Positions 34,329 through 44,298 of a stretch of DNA of 64,000 nucleotides are shown in pieces. Source of the stretch: Bacteroidales bacterium (lineage in GTDB: Bacteria; Bacteroidota; Bacteroidia; Bacteroidales; UBA3824); contig JAEERW010000004.1 of the NCBI GenBank assembly GCA_016286055.1, forward strand, positions 1 through 64,000. The letters are read 5' to 3'. Each line of letters begins with the position of its first letter. The first letter of the stretch is position 1. The notes beneath the pieces were generated by a model, which was given only the letters and a program-made list of their open reading frames with translations, was not told the DNA's origin and searched no databases. The position numbers and the translations under genes were made by a program.

Positions 34329-36696
34329 ATTGCACCTCAAACACCCGCTGCACTGTGTTGCCGTGTCGGTCAACGATGGTAAGGGTGTGTTGACCTTTAT
34401 CAGCAAAGATTGCAAGTTTATGAATTTCAGATGTTTCGCCAATAAAACTACCATCTAAATGCCAATAGAGAGTTTCGCCACTATTGCGACACGAAACCTC
34501 TACAACCATTTTTTCGGGCGTTCCGTCTAAACCTTTGGGTATAAACACTTTGGCGTAATTTTCGGGATAAACAATTTGAAAAGGTGTATGATTGTCGCCT
34601 CCGGCATGTTGTAGACAATCGCTACGCATTGGCGGAAGTATCTTATAATCAGAGTTTTTAATGCGGTAATAATACTCCATTGCGGGCGGAAGCACAAACC
34701 ATTTCTTATGAATAATATTGGCAGAATTTTCGCAATCGGTGGTAACACGATATTTACCGCTTGCATCTAAATGCTCCAAATGGCAGTATGGACATGTTTT
34801 ATAATCGGCTCCAACGGTAGGTATCAAACGTTCTTCTACTGTTTCACAGTTTTCGCCAGCAATGCAACCACTTTTAACACAGATATTTGCAGTGGTTAAA
34901 TCTTCGTATGGAGTAGGAAATTGTCTGCCGCTTTTGGGCAAAAGTTTCACTACATCAAACAATATAGGTGCGGCGGCTTGTATACCCACAATTCCGGGAC
35001 GTCCCTCGCCATCGGCATTGCCTGCCCAAACGCCTACAACATAGTCGGTGGTGGCTCCAATTGCCCAAGCATCGCGAAAACCGAAACTTGTGCCTGTTTT
35101 CCATGCCACTGTTTGCGATGATTCAAAAAAATCGGAACCAAGTTCTTCATCTGGTTTTTCTACTTTGGTTAATGCATTGAGCGTAAAATATATAGCCGAA
35201 GCAGACATAAAACTTTCGTTGTGAAGGTCTTCTATTGCACCTGTGCGTTTCACAGAATTGTTGTAATATAGGTTTGGAGCGTGCCAATCGGCTGAATTAT
35301 ACAAACTTTGATGATTAACATATCCATCAAGCGAACGCACCATTGATGCATACGCTCCGCACAAATCCCAAAGTGTGGCTTCACAACCACCGAGTATCAG
35401 CGAAAGTCCATAATAATCAGCACTTTTATTAACGGTAGTAAGTCCCACTTTTCGCAAAAATGGTATAAACTTTTCGCCACCGTAGGTTTGCAACATTTTT
35501 ACCGCAGGCACATTGAGCGAACGAGCCAAAGCACGGTCGGCAGGTACGGCACCATCGTATGTATGTCGGTAGTTTTGAGGCATATAGCCCGAAATCTGCG
35601 TTGGAATATCGGCAACAAGAGTATTGGGCAAAATTTGTCCATCGGTGAGCATTGCCGCGTAAAGAAATGGTTTTAAGATACTTCCCGTACTTCGTGGGGC
35701 GGTGATGCAGTCTACATAATTGCCGTTGTCTTCGTCGTCAAACTCCTGAGAATTAGCCACGTATGCTAATACATCACCCGAAGCAATATCCAAAATCAAC
35801 ACTGCACCATTGCAAATGCCCGATTCGTGGAGTTTTGTGATATGGCGGTTGAGCACATCGTCGGTGCGCTTTTGCAAATTAAAATCCAACGTGGTGCGCA
35901 CAGCACCTTTTTGGGCGGAATTTTTTACCCGATCTAAAAGTTGCGGCGCAAGATTGGCGTATGGTTGAGGACTATCTTCAAGGGGTTCTTCTTTGGCAAG
36001 GGCGCATGTTTCGGCATCAATCACACCTTTATTATATAGACGATCTAAAAGCCTGTTGCGTTTTTCTAAAAGCAAATGGCGATTTTTGCTCATATTTATC
36101 AGCGCAGGCGAATTGGGCAACACCGCCAACATTGCAGCCTCTGCCCACGAAAGGTTTGATGCACTGCGACCAAAATATCTTGCAGCGGCGGTTTCCAAAC
36201 CCACCGTATTGCCTCCAAAGGGTGCGTGAGCGGCATAGAGCGAAAGAATCTCTTGTTTAGAAAGTCGCAATTCTAACCGCATGGCAAGTATCATTTCAAG
36301 GAACTTTTCGGTAAAAGTGCGATCCTCACGACGCCAAAGACGCACAGTTTGCATTGTTAGGGTACTTGCGCCGCTCACAATTCGTCCGCTGGTAATGTCG
36401 CTAAACGCTGCCCGAGCCAACGCCAAAAAATCAACCCCAAAATGGTGGTAAAATCTTGAATCTTCGAACGTTATAATGCATTTTTCAAATTTATACGGCA
36501 CCGAATCGGCAGGCGGAAAACGCCATTGTCCGTCGGAGGCAATGTGGGCTGATAATATTTTGCCGCTACTATCGGTAACTACCGTAGAATAAGGCACTTG
36601 AAACGGATTTTTAGGACAAGTAAAAATCCAAATCAACAAAGCCAACACCACTACCGCAATTGCGGAAAATGCAATATAACGTCGCTTAACTTTCAC
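34327..36696 (-). CDS. pbpC: Penicillin-binding protein 1C
   Basis: The 789-residue bifunctional enzyme has an N-terminal membrane anchor (~9-25), a GT51 glycosyltransferase domain (FEDSRFYHHFGVDFLAL, SGASTLTMQTVRLWRREDRT), a transpeptidase domain with SxxK in STGSILKPFL and KTG in WKTGTSFGFRDAW, and a C-terminal PBP1C-specific domain from ~690. It polymerises and cross-links peptidoglycan outside the inner membrane. It is the last gene of an operon with purU (4 nt gap) and uxs. Confidence 0.92.
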   Translation of the reverse strand: MKVKRRYIAFSAIAVVVLALLIWIFTCPKNPFQVPYSTVVTDSSGKILSAHIASDGQWRFPPADSVPYKFEKCIITFEDSRFYHHFGVDFLALARAAFSDITSGRIVSGASTLTMQTVRLWRREDRTFTEKFLEMILAMRLELRLSKQEILSLYAAHAPFGGNTVGLETAAARYFGRSASNLSWAEAAMLAVLPNSPALINMSKNRHLLLEKRNRLLDRLYNKGVIDAETCALAKEEPLEDSPQPYANLAPQLLDRVKNSAQKGAVRTTLDFNLQKRTDDVLNRHITKLHESGICNGAVLILDIASGDVLAYVANSQEFDDEDNGNYVDCITAPRSTGSILKPFLYAAMLTDGQILPNTLVADIPTQISGYMPQNYRHTYDGAVPADRALARSLNVPAVKMLQTYGGEKFIPFLRKVGLTTVNKSADYYGLSLILGGCEATLWDLCGAYASMVRSLDGYVNHQSLYNSADWHAPNLYYNNSVKRTGAIEDLHNESFMSASAIYFTLNALTKVEKPDEELGSDFFESSQTVAWKTGTSFGFRDAWAIGATTDYVVGVWAGNADGEGRPGIVGIQAAAPILFDVVKLLPKSGRQFPTPYEDLTTANICVKSGCIAGENCETVEERLIPTVGADYKTCPYCHLEHLDASGKYRVTTDCENSANIIHKKWFVLPPAMEYYYRIKNSDYKILPPMRSDCLQHAGGDNHTPFQIVYPENYAKVFIPKGLDGTPEKMVVEVSCRNSGETLYWHLDGSFIGETSEIHKLAIFADKGQHTLTIVDRHGNTVQRVFEVQ

Positions 36697-36700
36697 GTTA

Positions 36701-37555
36701 TCAGTTGAATATCACAGTCTTATTCTTAAACGAAAGAATCTTGCGTTCGATATGCTTTTGCACGGCGGCAGAGAGCACAATTTTTTCCAAATCTTTACCT
36801 TTATTAATAAGGTCTTGGATAGTATCTTTGTGGGTAATGCGCGTAACGTCTTGTTCTATAATTGGTCCCGCATCCAAATCTTGGGTAACGTAGTGACTTG
36901 TGGCTCCAATCAATTTTACACCACGGGCGTATGCTGCATGATAGGGTTTTGCGCCCACGAATGCCGGCAAAAACGAGTGATGAATATTGATAATCTTGTT
37001 GGGATATGCGGCAATCATCTCAGGCGAAATAATTTGCATATATCGTGCAAGAACAATAAAGTCTATATCATTGTCTTTCAATAGTTTCATCTCTTTTGGT
37101 TCGAGTTCTGCCTTGTTGTCTTTGGTGATTGGGAAAATGTGATAAGGTATTCCAAACCTATCGGCAGCGGGTTTTAGGTCGGGATGGTTGCTGATAATGA
37201 GCGGAATATCCACATCCCATTCTCCGGCGGTGTAACGCGCAAGCATATCGTAGAGGCAGTGCGACATTTTTGAAACAAAAATTGCCATACGCGGTTTTTT
37301 GTCGGAGAAATAAAGGCGGAACTCCATATTGTGTTTTTGTGCGTAAAGTGTTGTAAAATAATCTTCTATCTTGTCGGTTGGAATAAGAAATTTACCCAAA
37401 TCCCACTCCATACGCATAAAGAAAATACCTTCGGTATGGTCAACATATTGGTCTAAGTATACGATATTTCCGTTGTTTACGGTAACAAAATTAGTAAGTT
37501 CTGCAATTAAACCCGGTTTGTCGGGGCAGTGCAACAAAAGTATTGCTGTATTCAT
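36701..37555 (-). CDS. purU: Formyltetrahydrofolate deformylase
   Basis: The 284-residue enzyme has an N-terminal ACT domain (ILLLHCPDKPGLIAELTNFV) and a C-terminal formyl-transferase fold with NIHHSFLPAFVGAKPYHAAY and the catalytic DLDAGPIIEQD. It hydrolyses 10-formyl-THF to formate and THF, feeding formate to purine synthesis and balancing one-carbon units. It lies 8 nt after the decarboxylase gene and 4 nt before pbpC. Confidence 0.92.
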   Translation of the reverse strand: MNTAILLLHCPDKPGLIAELTNFVTVNNGNIVYLDQYVDHTEGIFFMRMEWDLGKFLIPTDKIEDYFTTLYAQKHNMEFRLYFSDKKPRMAIFVSKMSHCLYDMLARYTAGEWDVDIPLIISNHPDLKPAADRFGIPYHIFPITKDNKAELEPKEMKLLKDNDIDFIVLARYMQIISPEMIAAYPNKIINIHHSFLPAFVGAKPYHAAYARGVKLIGATSHYVTQDLDAGPIIEQDVTRITHKDTIQDLINKGKDLEKIVLSAAVQKHIERKILSFKNKTVIFN

Positions 37556-37563
37556 TTTATACC

Positions 37564-38508
37564 TTATTTATTATGTTTTAAATAATCTTCAAAATATGCA
37601 ATTGTTTTGGCGAGACCCTGTTCAAGATTAACTGTTGGCTGCCAATTGAGAGTTTTTTGCGCAAGAGTAATATCAGGACGACGGCGCACAGGGTCGTCGC
37701 TGGGCAAGGGCTTGTAAATAATTTCGGAACGAGAACCAGTCATGCCGATAATTTTTTCGGCTAACTGTTTGATAGTAAACTCGCCCGGATTGCCAATATT
37801 AACCGGTCCTGTAAAATCGTCGGAGGTTGCCATTGTGCGAACCATACCTTCTATAAGGTCGTCAACATATTGAAAACTACGTGTTTGCGAACCGTCGCCG
37901 TAGATAGTGATAGGCTTATTGCTCAATGCTTGGACAATAAAGTTAGACACCACTCTGCCATCATCGGGCTGCATACGTGGTCCGTAGGTATTAAAAATGC
38001 GTATTATCTTGATTTTCACCTTGTTTTGACGATGATAACTCATAAAAAGCGTTTCGGCAATTCGTTTTCCTTCATCATAGCAGGCACGTTCACCAATAGG
38101 ATTAACATTGCCCCAATACGATTCTTCTTGTGGATGTACAGAAGGATCGCCGTAAACCTCACTTGTAGAGGCTTGTAAAATCTTGGCATTAAGACGTTTA
38201 GCCAGACCCAACATATTAATTGCACCCATCACCGAAGTTTTAACGGTTTTGATGGCATTATATTGATAATGTATAGGCGAAGCGGGACAGGCAAGATTGT
38301 AAATTTCGTCTACTTCCGCTTTGTAAGGGTCTATTACATCGTGTCTTACAAGTTCAAACAGACGGCTATCAAGCAAGTGCAAAATATTACGCTTGCTACC
38401 AGTAAAAAAATTATCGAGACAGATAACGTCGTTTCCATCGTTCAAAAGCCTCTCGCAAAGGTGGCTACCAATAAAGCCCGCGCCGCCGGTAACTAAGATT
38501 TTTTTCAT
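37564..38508 (-). CDS. UDP-glucuronate decarboxylase (UDP-xylose synthase type)
   Basis: The 314-residue product has the Rossmann motif [45 protein letters not shown] and the catalytic ACYDEGKR (YxxxK), then [10 protein letters not shown], the closest pattern being bacterial UXS. It converts UDP-glucuronate to UDP-xylose for surface glycans. The ATG at 38508 is chosen over an upstream one because it directly follows the -7 box at 38526. It is the first gene of the operon with purU and pbpC. Confidence 0.88.
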   Translation of the reverse strand: MKKILVTGGAGFIGSHLCERLLNDGNDVICLDNFFTGSKRNILHLLDSRLFELVRHDVIDPYKAEVDEIYNLACPASPIHYQYNAIKTVKTSVMGAINMLGLAKRLNAKILQASTSEVYGDPSVHPQEESYWGNVNPIGERACYDEGKRIAETLFMSYHRQNKVKIKIIRIFNTYGPRMQPDDGRVVSNFIVQALSNKPITIYGDGSQTRSFQYVDDLIEGMVRTMATSDDFTGPVNIGNPGEFTIKQLAEKIIGMTGSRSEIIYKPLPSDDPVRRRPDITLAQKTLNWQPTVNLEQGLAKTIAYFEDYLKHNK

Positions 38509-38525
38509 TGCTGTAAAAATTTCTG

Positions 38526-38533
38526 CAAAAGTA
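38526..38533 (-). promoter_or_regulatory. -7 box for the UXS-purU-pbpC operon
   Basis: A perfect TACTTTTG on the minus strand, 17 nt upstream of the ATG. The -33 box is unclear. Confidence 0.5.
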
Positions 38534-38553
38534 GTAAAAAAAAACAAAATTAA

Positions 38554-38584
38554 CTTGCTTATTGAAAAATAAATACTACTTTTG
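38554..38584 (+). promoter_or_regulatory. Promoter of rpsA
   Basis: CTTG at 38554-38557, a 19-nt spacer and a perfect TACTTTTG at 38577-38584, followed by CAGCC. The leader to the ATG is about 65 nt. The gap is a divergent promoter region with the UXS operon. Confidence 0.75.
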
Positions 38585-38656
38585 CAGCCGGTAATTTATG
38601 GATTACCTCTATAAATAAAGTCTAACACAATAAGTTATTTAATTAATTTTTATTCA

Positions 38657-40567
38657 ATGACACCCAAAAAAAACAACAATGATTTCGATGCTGAAATCGA
38701 AAATGACGACCTAAAACAGGTAAAGGCAGAAACCGAAGCACAGGAACCTGCCGAAGAAGAAGTAATTGTAAGACCCAAAAGCAGTTACAAAAACAACGCT
38801 TCCACCATGGATTTCGATTGGGATAGCGTATCTAACAAAGGCACAGGCTATTCAGCCGAAAAACGCAAACAACTTGAATCAGAATATGACAAGACATTAT
38901 CGTCAATTACTGAAAATCAAGTAATTGACGGAACAGTTATAGCCATCACAAGCCGCGAAGTAGTTATCAACATTGGCTACAAGTCGGAAGGCATCGTAAG
39001 CCTCAACGAGTTCCGTTACAACCCCGAACTCAAAGTTGGCGACAAAGTAGAAGTTTACGTTGAGAATCAAGAAGATAAGAACGGTCAACTCGTTCTTTCG
39101 CACAAAAAAGCACGTGCTCTCCGCAGTTGGGATCGCGTTAACGAGGCTCTCAACAACGACGAAATCATCAAAGGTTACATCAAATGTCGTACAAAAGGCG
39201 GCATGATCGTTGACGTATTTGGTATCGAAGCATTCCTTCCCGGTTCGCAAATCGATGTTAAACCCATCCGCGACTACGATATCTACGTTGGCAAAACTAT
39301 GGAATTCAAAGTTGTTAAAATCAACACTGAATTCAAAAACGTTGTTGTTTCGCACAAGGCTCTTATCGAAGCCGAACTCGAACAGCAGAAGAAAGAGATC
39401 ATCGGCAAACTCGAAAAAGGTCAAATCCTTGAAGGAACCGTTAAAAACATCACCACTTACGGCGTATTCATCGACCTTGGCGGCGTAGACGGTCTTATCC
39501 ACATCACCGACCTCTCTTGGGGACGCGTTTCTCATCCCGAAGAAGTGGTTCACCTCGACCAGAAACTCAACGTGGTTATCCTCGACTTCGACGACGACAA
39601 GAAACGTATCGCTCTTGGCCTCAAACAGTTGACTCCTCATCCTTGGGATTCGCTCGACCCAAACCTCAAAGTTGGCGACAAAGTAAAAGGCAAAGTAGTT
39701 GTTATAGCAGATTACGGCGCATTTGTAGAAATCGCTCCTGGTGTAGAAGGCCTTATCCACGTATCAGAAATGTCGTGGAGCCAGCATCTCCGTTCGGCTC
39801 AGGAATTCCTCAAAGTTGGCGAAGAAATCGAGGCTGTTATCCTTACACTCGACCGCGAAGAGCGTAAGATGTCGCTCGGCATCAAACAACTCAAACCCGA
39901 TCCATGGGCTAATATCGACGAGAAATACAAAATCGGCAGCAAACACACCGCCAAAGTTCGCAACTTTACCAACTTCGGCGTATTTGTTGAAATCGAAGAA
40001 GGCGTTGACGGTCTTATCCACATCTCTGACCTCTCTTGGACCAAGAAAATCAAACATCCTGGTGAGTTCACCGCTATTGGCGAAGATATCGACGTTGTAG
40101 TTCTCGACATCGACAAAGAAAACCGTCGTCTCAGCCTCGGTCACAAACAACTCGAAGAGAATCCTTGGGATACTTTCGAAACCATCTTCAACGTTGACTC
40201 CGTACACGAAGGCACAATCATGAACATCTTCGACAAAGGTGCTATCATCTCGCTTCCCTACGGTGTTGAAGGATTTGCAAACCTCCGCGCTCTTGTAAAA
40301 GAAGACGGTTCGCAGTGCAAAATCGACGAAAAACTTCCGTTCAAGGTTATTGAATTCTCTAAGGCTGCTAAGCGTATCATCCTTTCTCACACAAAAGTTT
40401 GGGAAGACGCTAACAAACCCGAAAAAGAGAAGAAGCCCGCTACAAGCAAGAAGAAAGAGAAAGAAGAGCAACCCAAAATTGAAAAGGCTACCACAACTCT
40501 CGGTGACCTCTTTGGCGACGCTCTCAAGAACCAAATAGAACAGCAGAACAACGAATCTGCAGAATAA
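38657..40567 (+). CDS. rpsA: 30S ribosomal protein S1
   Basis: The 636-residue protein has an acidic N-terminal extension (~1-80) and six S1 RNA-binding repeats at roughly 85-150, 165-235, 250-325, 340-415, 425-500 and 515-585 (for example TTYGVFIDLGGVDGLIHITD and NFGVFVEIEEGVDGLIHISD), with a Lys/Glu-rich tail. It binds mRNA on the ribosome, important in a clade without Shine-Dalgarno starts. Codon use is strongly biased, as expected of a highly expressed gene. Confidence 0.96.
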   Translation: MTPKKNNNDFDAEIENDDLKQVKAETEAQEPAEEEVIVRPKSSYKNNASTMDFDWDSVSNKGTGYSAEKRKQLESEYDKTLSSITENQVIDGTVIAITSREVVINIGYKSEGIVSLNEFRYNPELKVGDKVEVYVENQEDKNGQLVLSHKKARALRSWDRVNEALNNDEIIKGYIKCRTKGGMIVDVFGIEAFLPGSQIDVKPIRDYDIYVGKTMEFKVVKINTEFKNVVVSHKALIEAELEQQKKEIIGKLEKGQILEGTVKNITTYGVFIDLGGVDGLIHITDLSWGRVSHPEEVVHLDQKLNVVILDFDDDKKRIALGLKQLTPHPWDSLDPNLKVGDKVKGKVVVIADYGAFVEIAPGVEGLIHVSEMSWSQHLRSAQEFLKVGEEIEAVILTLDREERKMSLGIKQLKPDPWANIDEKYKIGSKHTAKVRNFTNFGVFVEIEEGVDGLIHISDLSWTKKIKHPGEFTAIGEDIDVVVLDIDKENRRLSLGHKQLEENPWDTFETIFNVDSVHEGTIMNIFDKGAIISLPYGVEGFANLRALVKEDGSQCKIDEKLPFKVIEFSKAAKRIILSHTKVWEDANKPEKEKKPATSKKKEKEEQPKIEKATTTLGDLFGDALKNQIEQQNNESAE

Positions 40568-40613
40568 TTAACGCCTCCGTCGGCTTTGTTTAATACTATA
40601 AAAAGAAGACCTT

Positions 40614-40970
40614 ATGGACGAAAAAAAATTTGAAGTTGTCAAAAAAGACAATTACACAGTAATAAGCATACTTGTTGAAAAGTTGGACACTCACATTGCC
40701 CCGGCAGTTAAGTCAGAACTCGTTTTGATAGCCGGCAACGGAGAAAAAAACATTATTATCGACTTGCAAAAAGCCCGTTACTGCGATAGTTCAGGATTGA
40801 GCGCTATTTTGGTGGCAAACCGTCTTTGCAAAAACGCCAATGGCACATTCGTTCTTACAGGGCTTCAAACCGCTGTTGAAAGGCTGATTTCAATTTCTCA
40901 GCTCGATACAGTGCTTAATATCGAAGACACTATTGACAAAGCCGTGGATTTTATTACCAAGAAATCTTGA
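40614..40970 (+). CDS. STAS-domain anti-sigma factor antagonist-like protein
   Basis: The 118-residue protein is a stand-alone STAS domain of the SpoIIAA/RsbV type. IIIDLQKARYCDSSGLSAIL places the phosphorylatable serine at residues 59/60. In such systems a kinase phosphorylates it and a SpoIIE-type phosphatase reverses this. It lies 46 nt after rpsA with no visible promoter, so read-through from rpsA is likely, and a strong terminator follows. Five SpoIIE phosphatases lie 12-20 kb away; no RsbW-type kinase is in the window. Confidence 0.85.
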   Translation: MDEKKFEVVKKDNYTVISILVEKLDTHIAPAVKSELVLIAGNGEKNIIIDLQKARYCDSSGLSAILVANRLCKNANGTFVLTGLQTAVERLISISQLDTVLNIEDTIDKAVDFITKKS

Positions 40971-40986
40971 TTAATAAAACGAGTAT

Positions 40987-41025
40987 AAAAAAAGCCGTGG
41001 GTCATATGATCCACGGCTTTTTTTT
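40987..41025. terminator. Bidirectional terminator
   Basis: AAAAAAAGCCGTGG pairs with CCACGGCTTTTTTT around a 10-nt loop; it ends the rpsA-STAS transcript and the convergent alcohol dehydrogenase gene. Confidence 0.85.
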
Positions 41026-41040
41026 ATCACTATCCTAATA

Positions 41041-42192
41041 CTACAATCTGTCTTCAAGAATAGCCTTAGCCTTTTCGGGAGTTACAATGCCGTGCTCGCC
41101 AAGTTTTAAGCCGCGAGTTTTAAAGCGGGTGTAAATCTCGTCAACAATGTCCTTACCAATATTATAGTCGCTCAAACGTGTTTTGATACCAAGCGATTGG
41201 AAGAATTTTTCGGTGGTATCTATTACCTTGTCGATAATTTCATCGTCGCTGCCAGAGGTAATTCCCCATACGTTTTTAGCAAACATCAAAAGTTTAGCCT
41301 TTTTCTCGTTGCGCATTACACGCATAGTGCCGGGGAGAACAATAGAGAGCGTTACTCCGTGATCGAGTCCGCAGAGTGCTGTAAGTTCGTGACCAATCAT
41401 GTGCGTAGACCAGTCTTGATTAACGCCAGGACAGATAAAGAAGTTGAGAGCACAAGTGGCAGCCCACATATAGTTGGCGCAGGCATTGTAAGGCGGATTG
41501 TCTACAAGCACCTTGGGAGCAGTTTCGATAATGGTTTTAAAAACGCCCTCTGCCCAGCGGTCTTGTACGGGAGTATCGATATCGTCGGTGAGATACTGCT
41601 CAAAAACGTGTATAAAACTATCTGCCAAACCATTGGCTTTTTGACGTTTAGGAATAGAATAAACCACCTCGGGGTCAAGAATTGAGAAAACAGGATATAC
41701 CTTCGGGCTTCCGAATGCAAATTTTTCCTTAGTGGCACGGCGCGAAATCACAGCATTGCAGTTCATTTCGCTACCAGTAGCGGGCATTGTAAGCACCGAA
41801 GCAAGAGGCAACGCCTCCTCAAAATCAGCACCCTTAACGAGAATATCCCATGGGTCGCCCTTGAAATCCACTGCGGCTGCTATAAGTTTAGTACCGTCGA
41901 TAACAGAGCCTCCGCCCACTGCGAGCAGGAATCCAACGCCTTCTTCACGGCAGATTTTTACAGCTTTCATCAGCGTGTCGAAATCGGGATTTGGCTCTAT
42001 TCCGCCAAACTCAACAATCGAAAAACCTTCGAGAGCCTTTTTTACTTGGTCGTAAACACCGTTTTTCTTAATAGAGCCACCGCCGTAGGTAAGCATAATT
42101 TTTTCGCCCTTGTAAAGGTTGTTGGGCAGTTCTGCGATAGAACCCTTGCCAAAAATAATCTTTACAGGATTCTGAAATACGAAATTGTTCAT
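41041..42192 (-). CDS. Iron-containing NAD(P)H-dependent alcohol (butanol) dehydrogenase
   Basis: The 383-residue enzyme belongs to the group III iron alcohol dehydrogenases (YqhD/BDH type): LTYGGGSIKKNGVYDQV, AVGGGSVIDGTKLIA for NAD binding, and metal ligands in GLADSFIHVFEQ, MIGHELTA and GLDHGVTL. It reduces aldehydes to alcohols, typical of fermenting gut bacteria. It is a single gene with a long AT-rich upstream region. Confidence 0.9.
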   Translation of the reverse strand: MNNFVFQNPVKIIFGKGSIAELPNNLYKGEKIMLTYGGGSIKKNGVYDQVKKALEGFSIVEFGGIEPNPDFDTLMKAVKICREEGVGFLLAVGGGSVIDGTKLIAAAVDFKGDPWDILVKGADFEEALPLASVLTMPATGSEMNCNAVISRRATKEKFAFGSPKVYPVFSILDPEVVYSIPKRQKANGLADSFIHVFEQYLTDDIDTPVQDRWAEGVFKTIIETAPKVLVDNPPYNACANYMWAATCALNFFICPGVNQDWSTHMIGHELTALCGLDHGVTLSIVLPGTMRVMRNEKKAKLLMFAKNVWGITSGSDDEIIDKVIDTTEKFFQSLGIKTRLSDYNIGKDIVDEIYTRFKTRGLKLGEHGIVTPEKAKAILEDRL

Positions 42193-42298
42193 TTTTTATG
42201 TGTCTTTAGAATATTAAGTTTTCGGTTTAAAGATACAGATTAATTTTAAATAGCAAATACTTTACAACAATTTTTAACAACTATAATTGAATTTTTAT

Positions 42299-42330
42299 TT
42301 TGGTTGTTAAGCATAATTGTTATACCTTTA
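42299..42330 (+). promoter_or_regulatory. Promoter of tsaD
   Basis: TTTG at 42299-42302, a 20-nt spacer and TACCTTTA (one mismatch) at 42323-42330, about 39 nt before the TTG start. Confidence 0.55.
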
Positions 42331-42368
42331 TACAAAATTTGTAATACAATATTTTAAAATATAATAAA

Positions 42369-43388
42369 TTGAGTATTAATATATTAGGCATAGAATCGTC
42401 GTGCGATGATACCTCCGCAGCAGTAGTTAGCGAAGGAGTTTTGCTATCGAATGTAATTGCAAGTCAGGCAGTACACTGTGCATACGGCGGAGTTGTTCCC
42501 GAATTGGCATCGCGTGCACATCAACAAAATATAATTCCCGTGGTAGACCAAGCCATAAAACAAGCGGGAATCACCAAAGACCAAATAAGTGCTGTGGCAT
42601 TTACACGCGGACCGGGTTTGCTTGGTTCGTTGCTTGTGGGCACATCGTTTGCCAAGGGATTCGCTCTTGCTGCCAACATTCCGTTGATTGAGGTAAACCA
42701 CTTGCAAGGGCACGTACTCTCGCAGTTTGTACACGAAAAAGACAAACCAGAAAATCACCCTTCGTTTCCATTTCTAACACTTTTGGTTTCGGGCGGACAT
42801 ACGCAAATTATCCTTGTAAAAGATTATTTCGATATGGAGATAATCGGCACCACCATCGACGATGCAGCTGGCGAAGCATTCGACAAATGCGCCAAGGTGA
42901 TGGCTTTAGGCTATCCGGGCGGACCAGTAATCGACCGCCACGCACAGCAAGGCGACCCCGAACGTTTCCATTTTGCCAAGCCTCATATCGAAGGTTTGAA
43001 TTTTAGTTTCAGCGGATTAAAGACCTCGTTTTTATACACCTTACGCGACAAGCTGAAAGACGACCCCAACTTTATCGATAAGAATATCAATGATATATGC
43101 GCTTCGTTGCAGTTTACCATAACCTCTATTTTAATAGAAAAACTTGTGGCGGCAGTGGAGCAAACAGGCATCAATCGCATAACCATAGGCGGCGGTGTTG
43201 CTGCCAACTCAGAACTGCGTCAAGTACTAAAATTCGAGGCAAAACGCTACGGCTGGAAGGTTTACATTCCCGAACGTAAATACACCACCGACAACGCCGC
43301 TATGATAGCCGGCGCAGGTTACTATAAATTTCTCAAAAAAGAGTTTGTGGGTATGGACATTGCCCCCGACGCCCGTTTAAAATTTTAA
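42369..43388 (+). CDS. tsaD: tRNA N6-threonylcarbamoyladenosine transferase
   Basis: The 339-residue protein has the TsaD/Kae1 pattern: NILGIESSCDDTSAAVV, VPELASRAHQ, EVNHLQGHVLSQ (metal-binding HxxxH) and LVSGGHTQIIL, with GGGVAANSELR near the end. It makes t6A at position 37 of ANN-decoding tRNAs. The start is a TTG that gives MSINILGIESS; no ATG lies between it and the conserved core. It is followed 12 nt later by the channel gene. Confidence 0.93.
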   Translation: MSINILGIESSCDDTSAAVVSEGVLLSNVIASQAVHCAYGGVVPELASRAHQQNIIPVVDQAIKQAGITKDQISAVAFTRGPGLLGSLLVGTSFAKGFALAANIPLIEVNHLQGHVLSQFVHEKDKPENHPSFPFLTLLVSGGHTQIILVKDYFDMEIIGTTIDDAAGEAFDKCAKVMALGYPGGPVIDRHAQQGDPERFHFAKPHIEGLNFSFSGLKTSFLYTLRDKLKDDPNFIDKNINDICASLQFTITSILIEKLVAAVEQTGINRITIGGGVAANSELRQVLKFEAKRYGWKVYIPERKYTTDNAAMIAGAGYYKFLKKEFVGMDIAPDARLKF

Positions 43389-43400
43389 CAACTTTAACTC

Positions 43401-44264
43401 ATGGAACAGCAACCACAAGCATCGGCAATAAGGCGCAAAATATTCGCACTTTTTAGCGAGGAAACCCGCGACAAAGGGTTTCCTAAGTATTTCAATTACT
43501 TTATCATGACGCTGATACTTGTGAATGTGGTAACTATGATTTTAGAAACCGTAAAAGTTATCTACGAGCCATATCATACTTATTTTCACGCATTTGAGTT
43601 GTTTGTAATAGCGGTGTTTACATGCGAATACATAATGCGCATCCTTACAGCCGACCTTGCTTTTCCATGCGGAAACCGTTTGAAAAGCATTCTCAAATAT
43701 ATGTTTTCGTTTTACGGTTTAATCGACTTGCTCGCCATTTTGCCGTTCTATATGCCGTTTACAAAACTTGACCTTAGAATTGTAAGGACACTGCGCTTGT
43801 TGAGATTTTTAAGGCTCTTCAAAATAACACGTTACAACAATTCTATGGAACTAATCAAATCGGTAATGAGCGAAAAACGTTCGGAACTTGGCGTTACATG
43901 TTTTGTGATTATTATCGTAATGATAATAGCCTCATTCTTAATGTTTTATGCAGAAAATGCCGCTCAGCCCGACCATTTTCCAAATGTGCTCGCTTGTATT
44001 TGGTGGTCGATAGTTACACTAACCACTGTAGGCTACGGCGACGTTTTCCCAGTTACTGGCATCGGCAGGTTTATTGGCGGCGTTATCGCATTTCTCGGCA
44101 TAGGTCTTGTAGCACTTCCAACAGGTATCATCAGCGCCGGATTTCTTGAAAAACTTAACGAAAAAAACAAAGAAGAGAAGAAAGAATCAGACACAGAAAA
44201 GCACGATGAGCATAAATGCCACAAACAATACTGCCCCTACTGCGGACACAAATTAGACGAATAG
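43401..44264 (+). CDS. Voltage-gated-like potassium channel with a cysteine-rich tail
   Basis: The 287-residue protein has six membrane helices, an S4-like charged helix (RIVRTLRLLRFLRLFKITRY) and the K+ selectivity filter TTVGYGD near residue 211. It resembles bacterial Kv-type channels. Unusually, the cytoplasmic end is a Lys/Glu-rich stretch followed by HKCHKQYCPYCGHKLDE (cysteines 273, 278, 281), a zinc-ribbon-like half motif. It lies between tsaD and a RelA/SpoT homologue. Confidence 0.85.
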   Translation: MEQQPQASAIRRKIFALFSEETRDKGFPKYFNYFIMTLILVNVVTMILETVKVIYEPYHTYFHAFELFVIAVFTCEYIMRILTADLAFPCGNRLKSILKYMFSFYGLIDLLAILPFYMPFTKLDLRIVRTLRLLRFLRLFKITRYNNSMELIKSVMSEKRSELGVTCFVIIIVMIIASFLMFYAENAAQPDHFPNVLACIWWSIVTLTTVGYGDVFPVTGIGRFIGGVIAFLGIGLVALPTGIISAGFLEKLNEKNKEEKKESDTEKHDEHKCHKQYCPYCGHKLDE

Positions 44265-44298
44265 AAAACCAATTGCAAGTATTAAAATAAAAACCATT

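Noticed and set aside
38903..40534. Two long minus-strand ORFs antisense to rpsA
   Set aside because: They mirror the six S1 repeats (phenylalanine/valine/aspartate-rich) and arise from the strong codon bias of rpsA.
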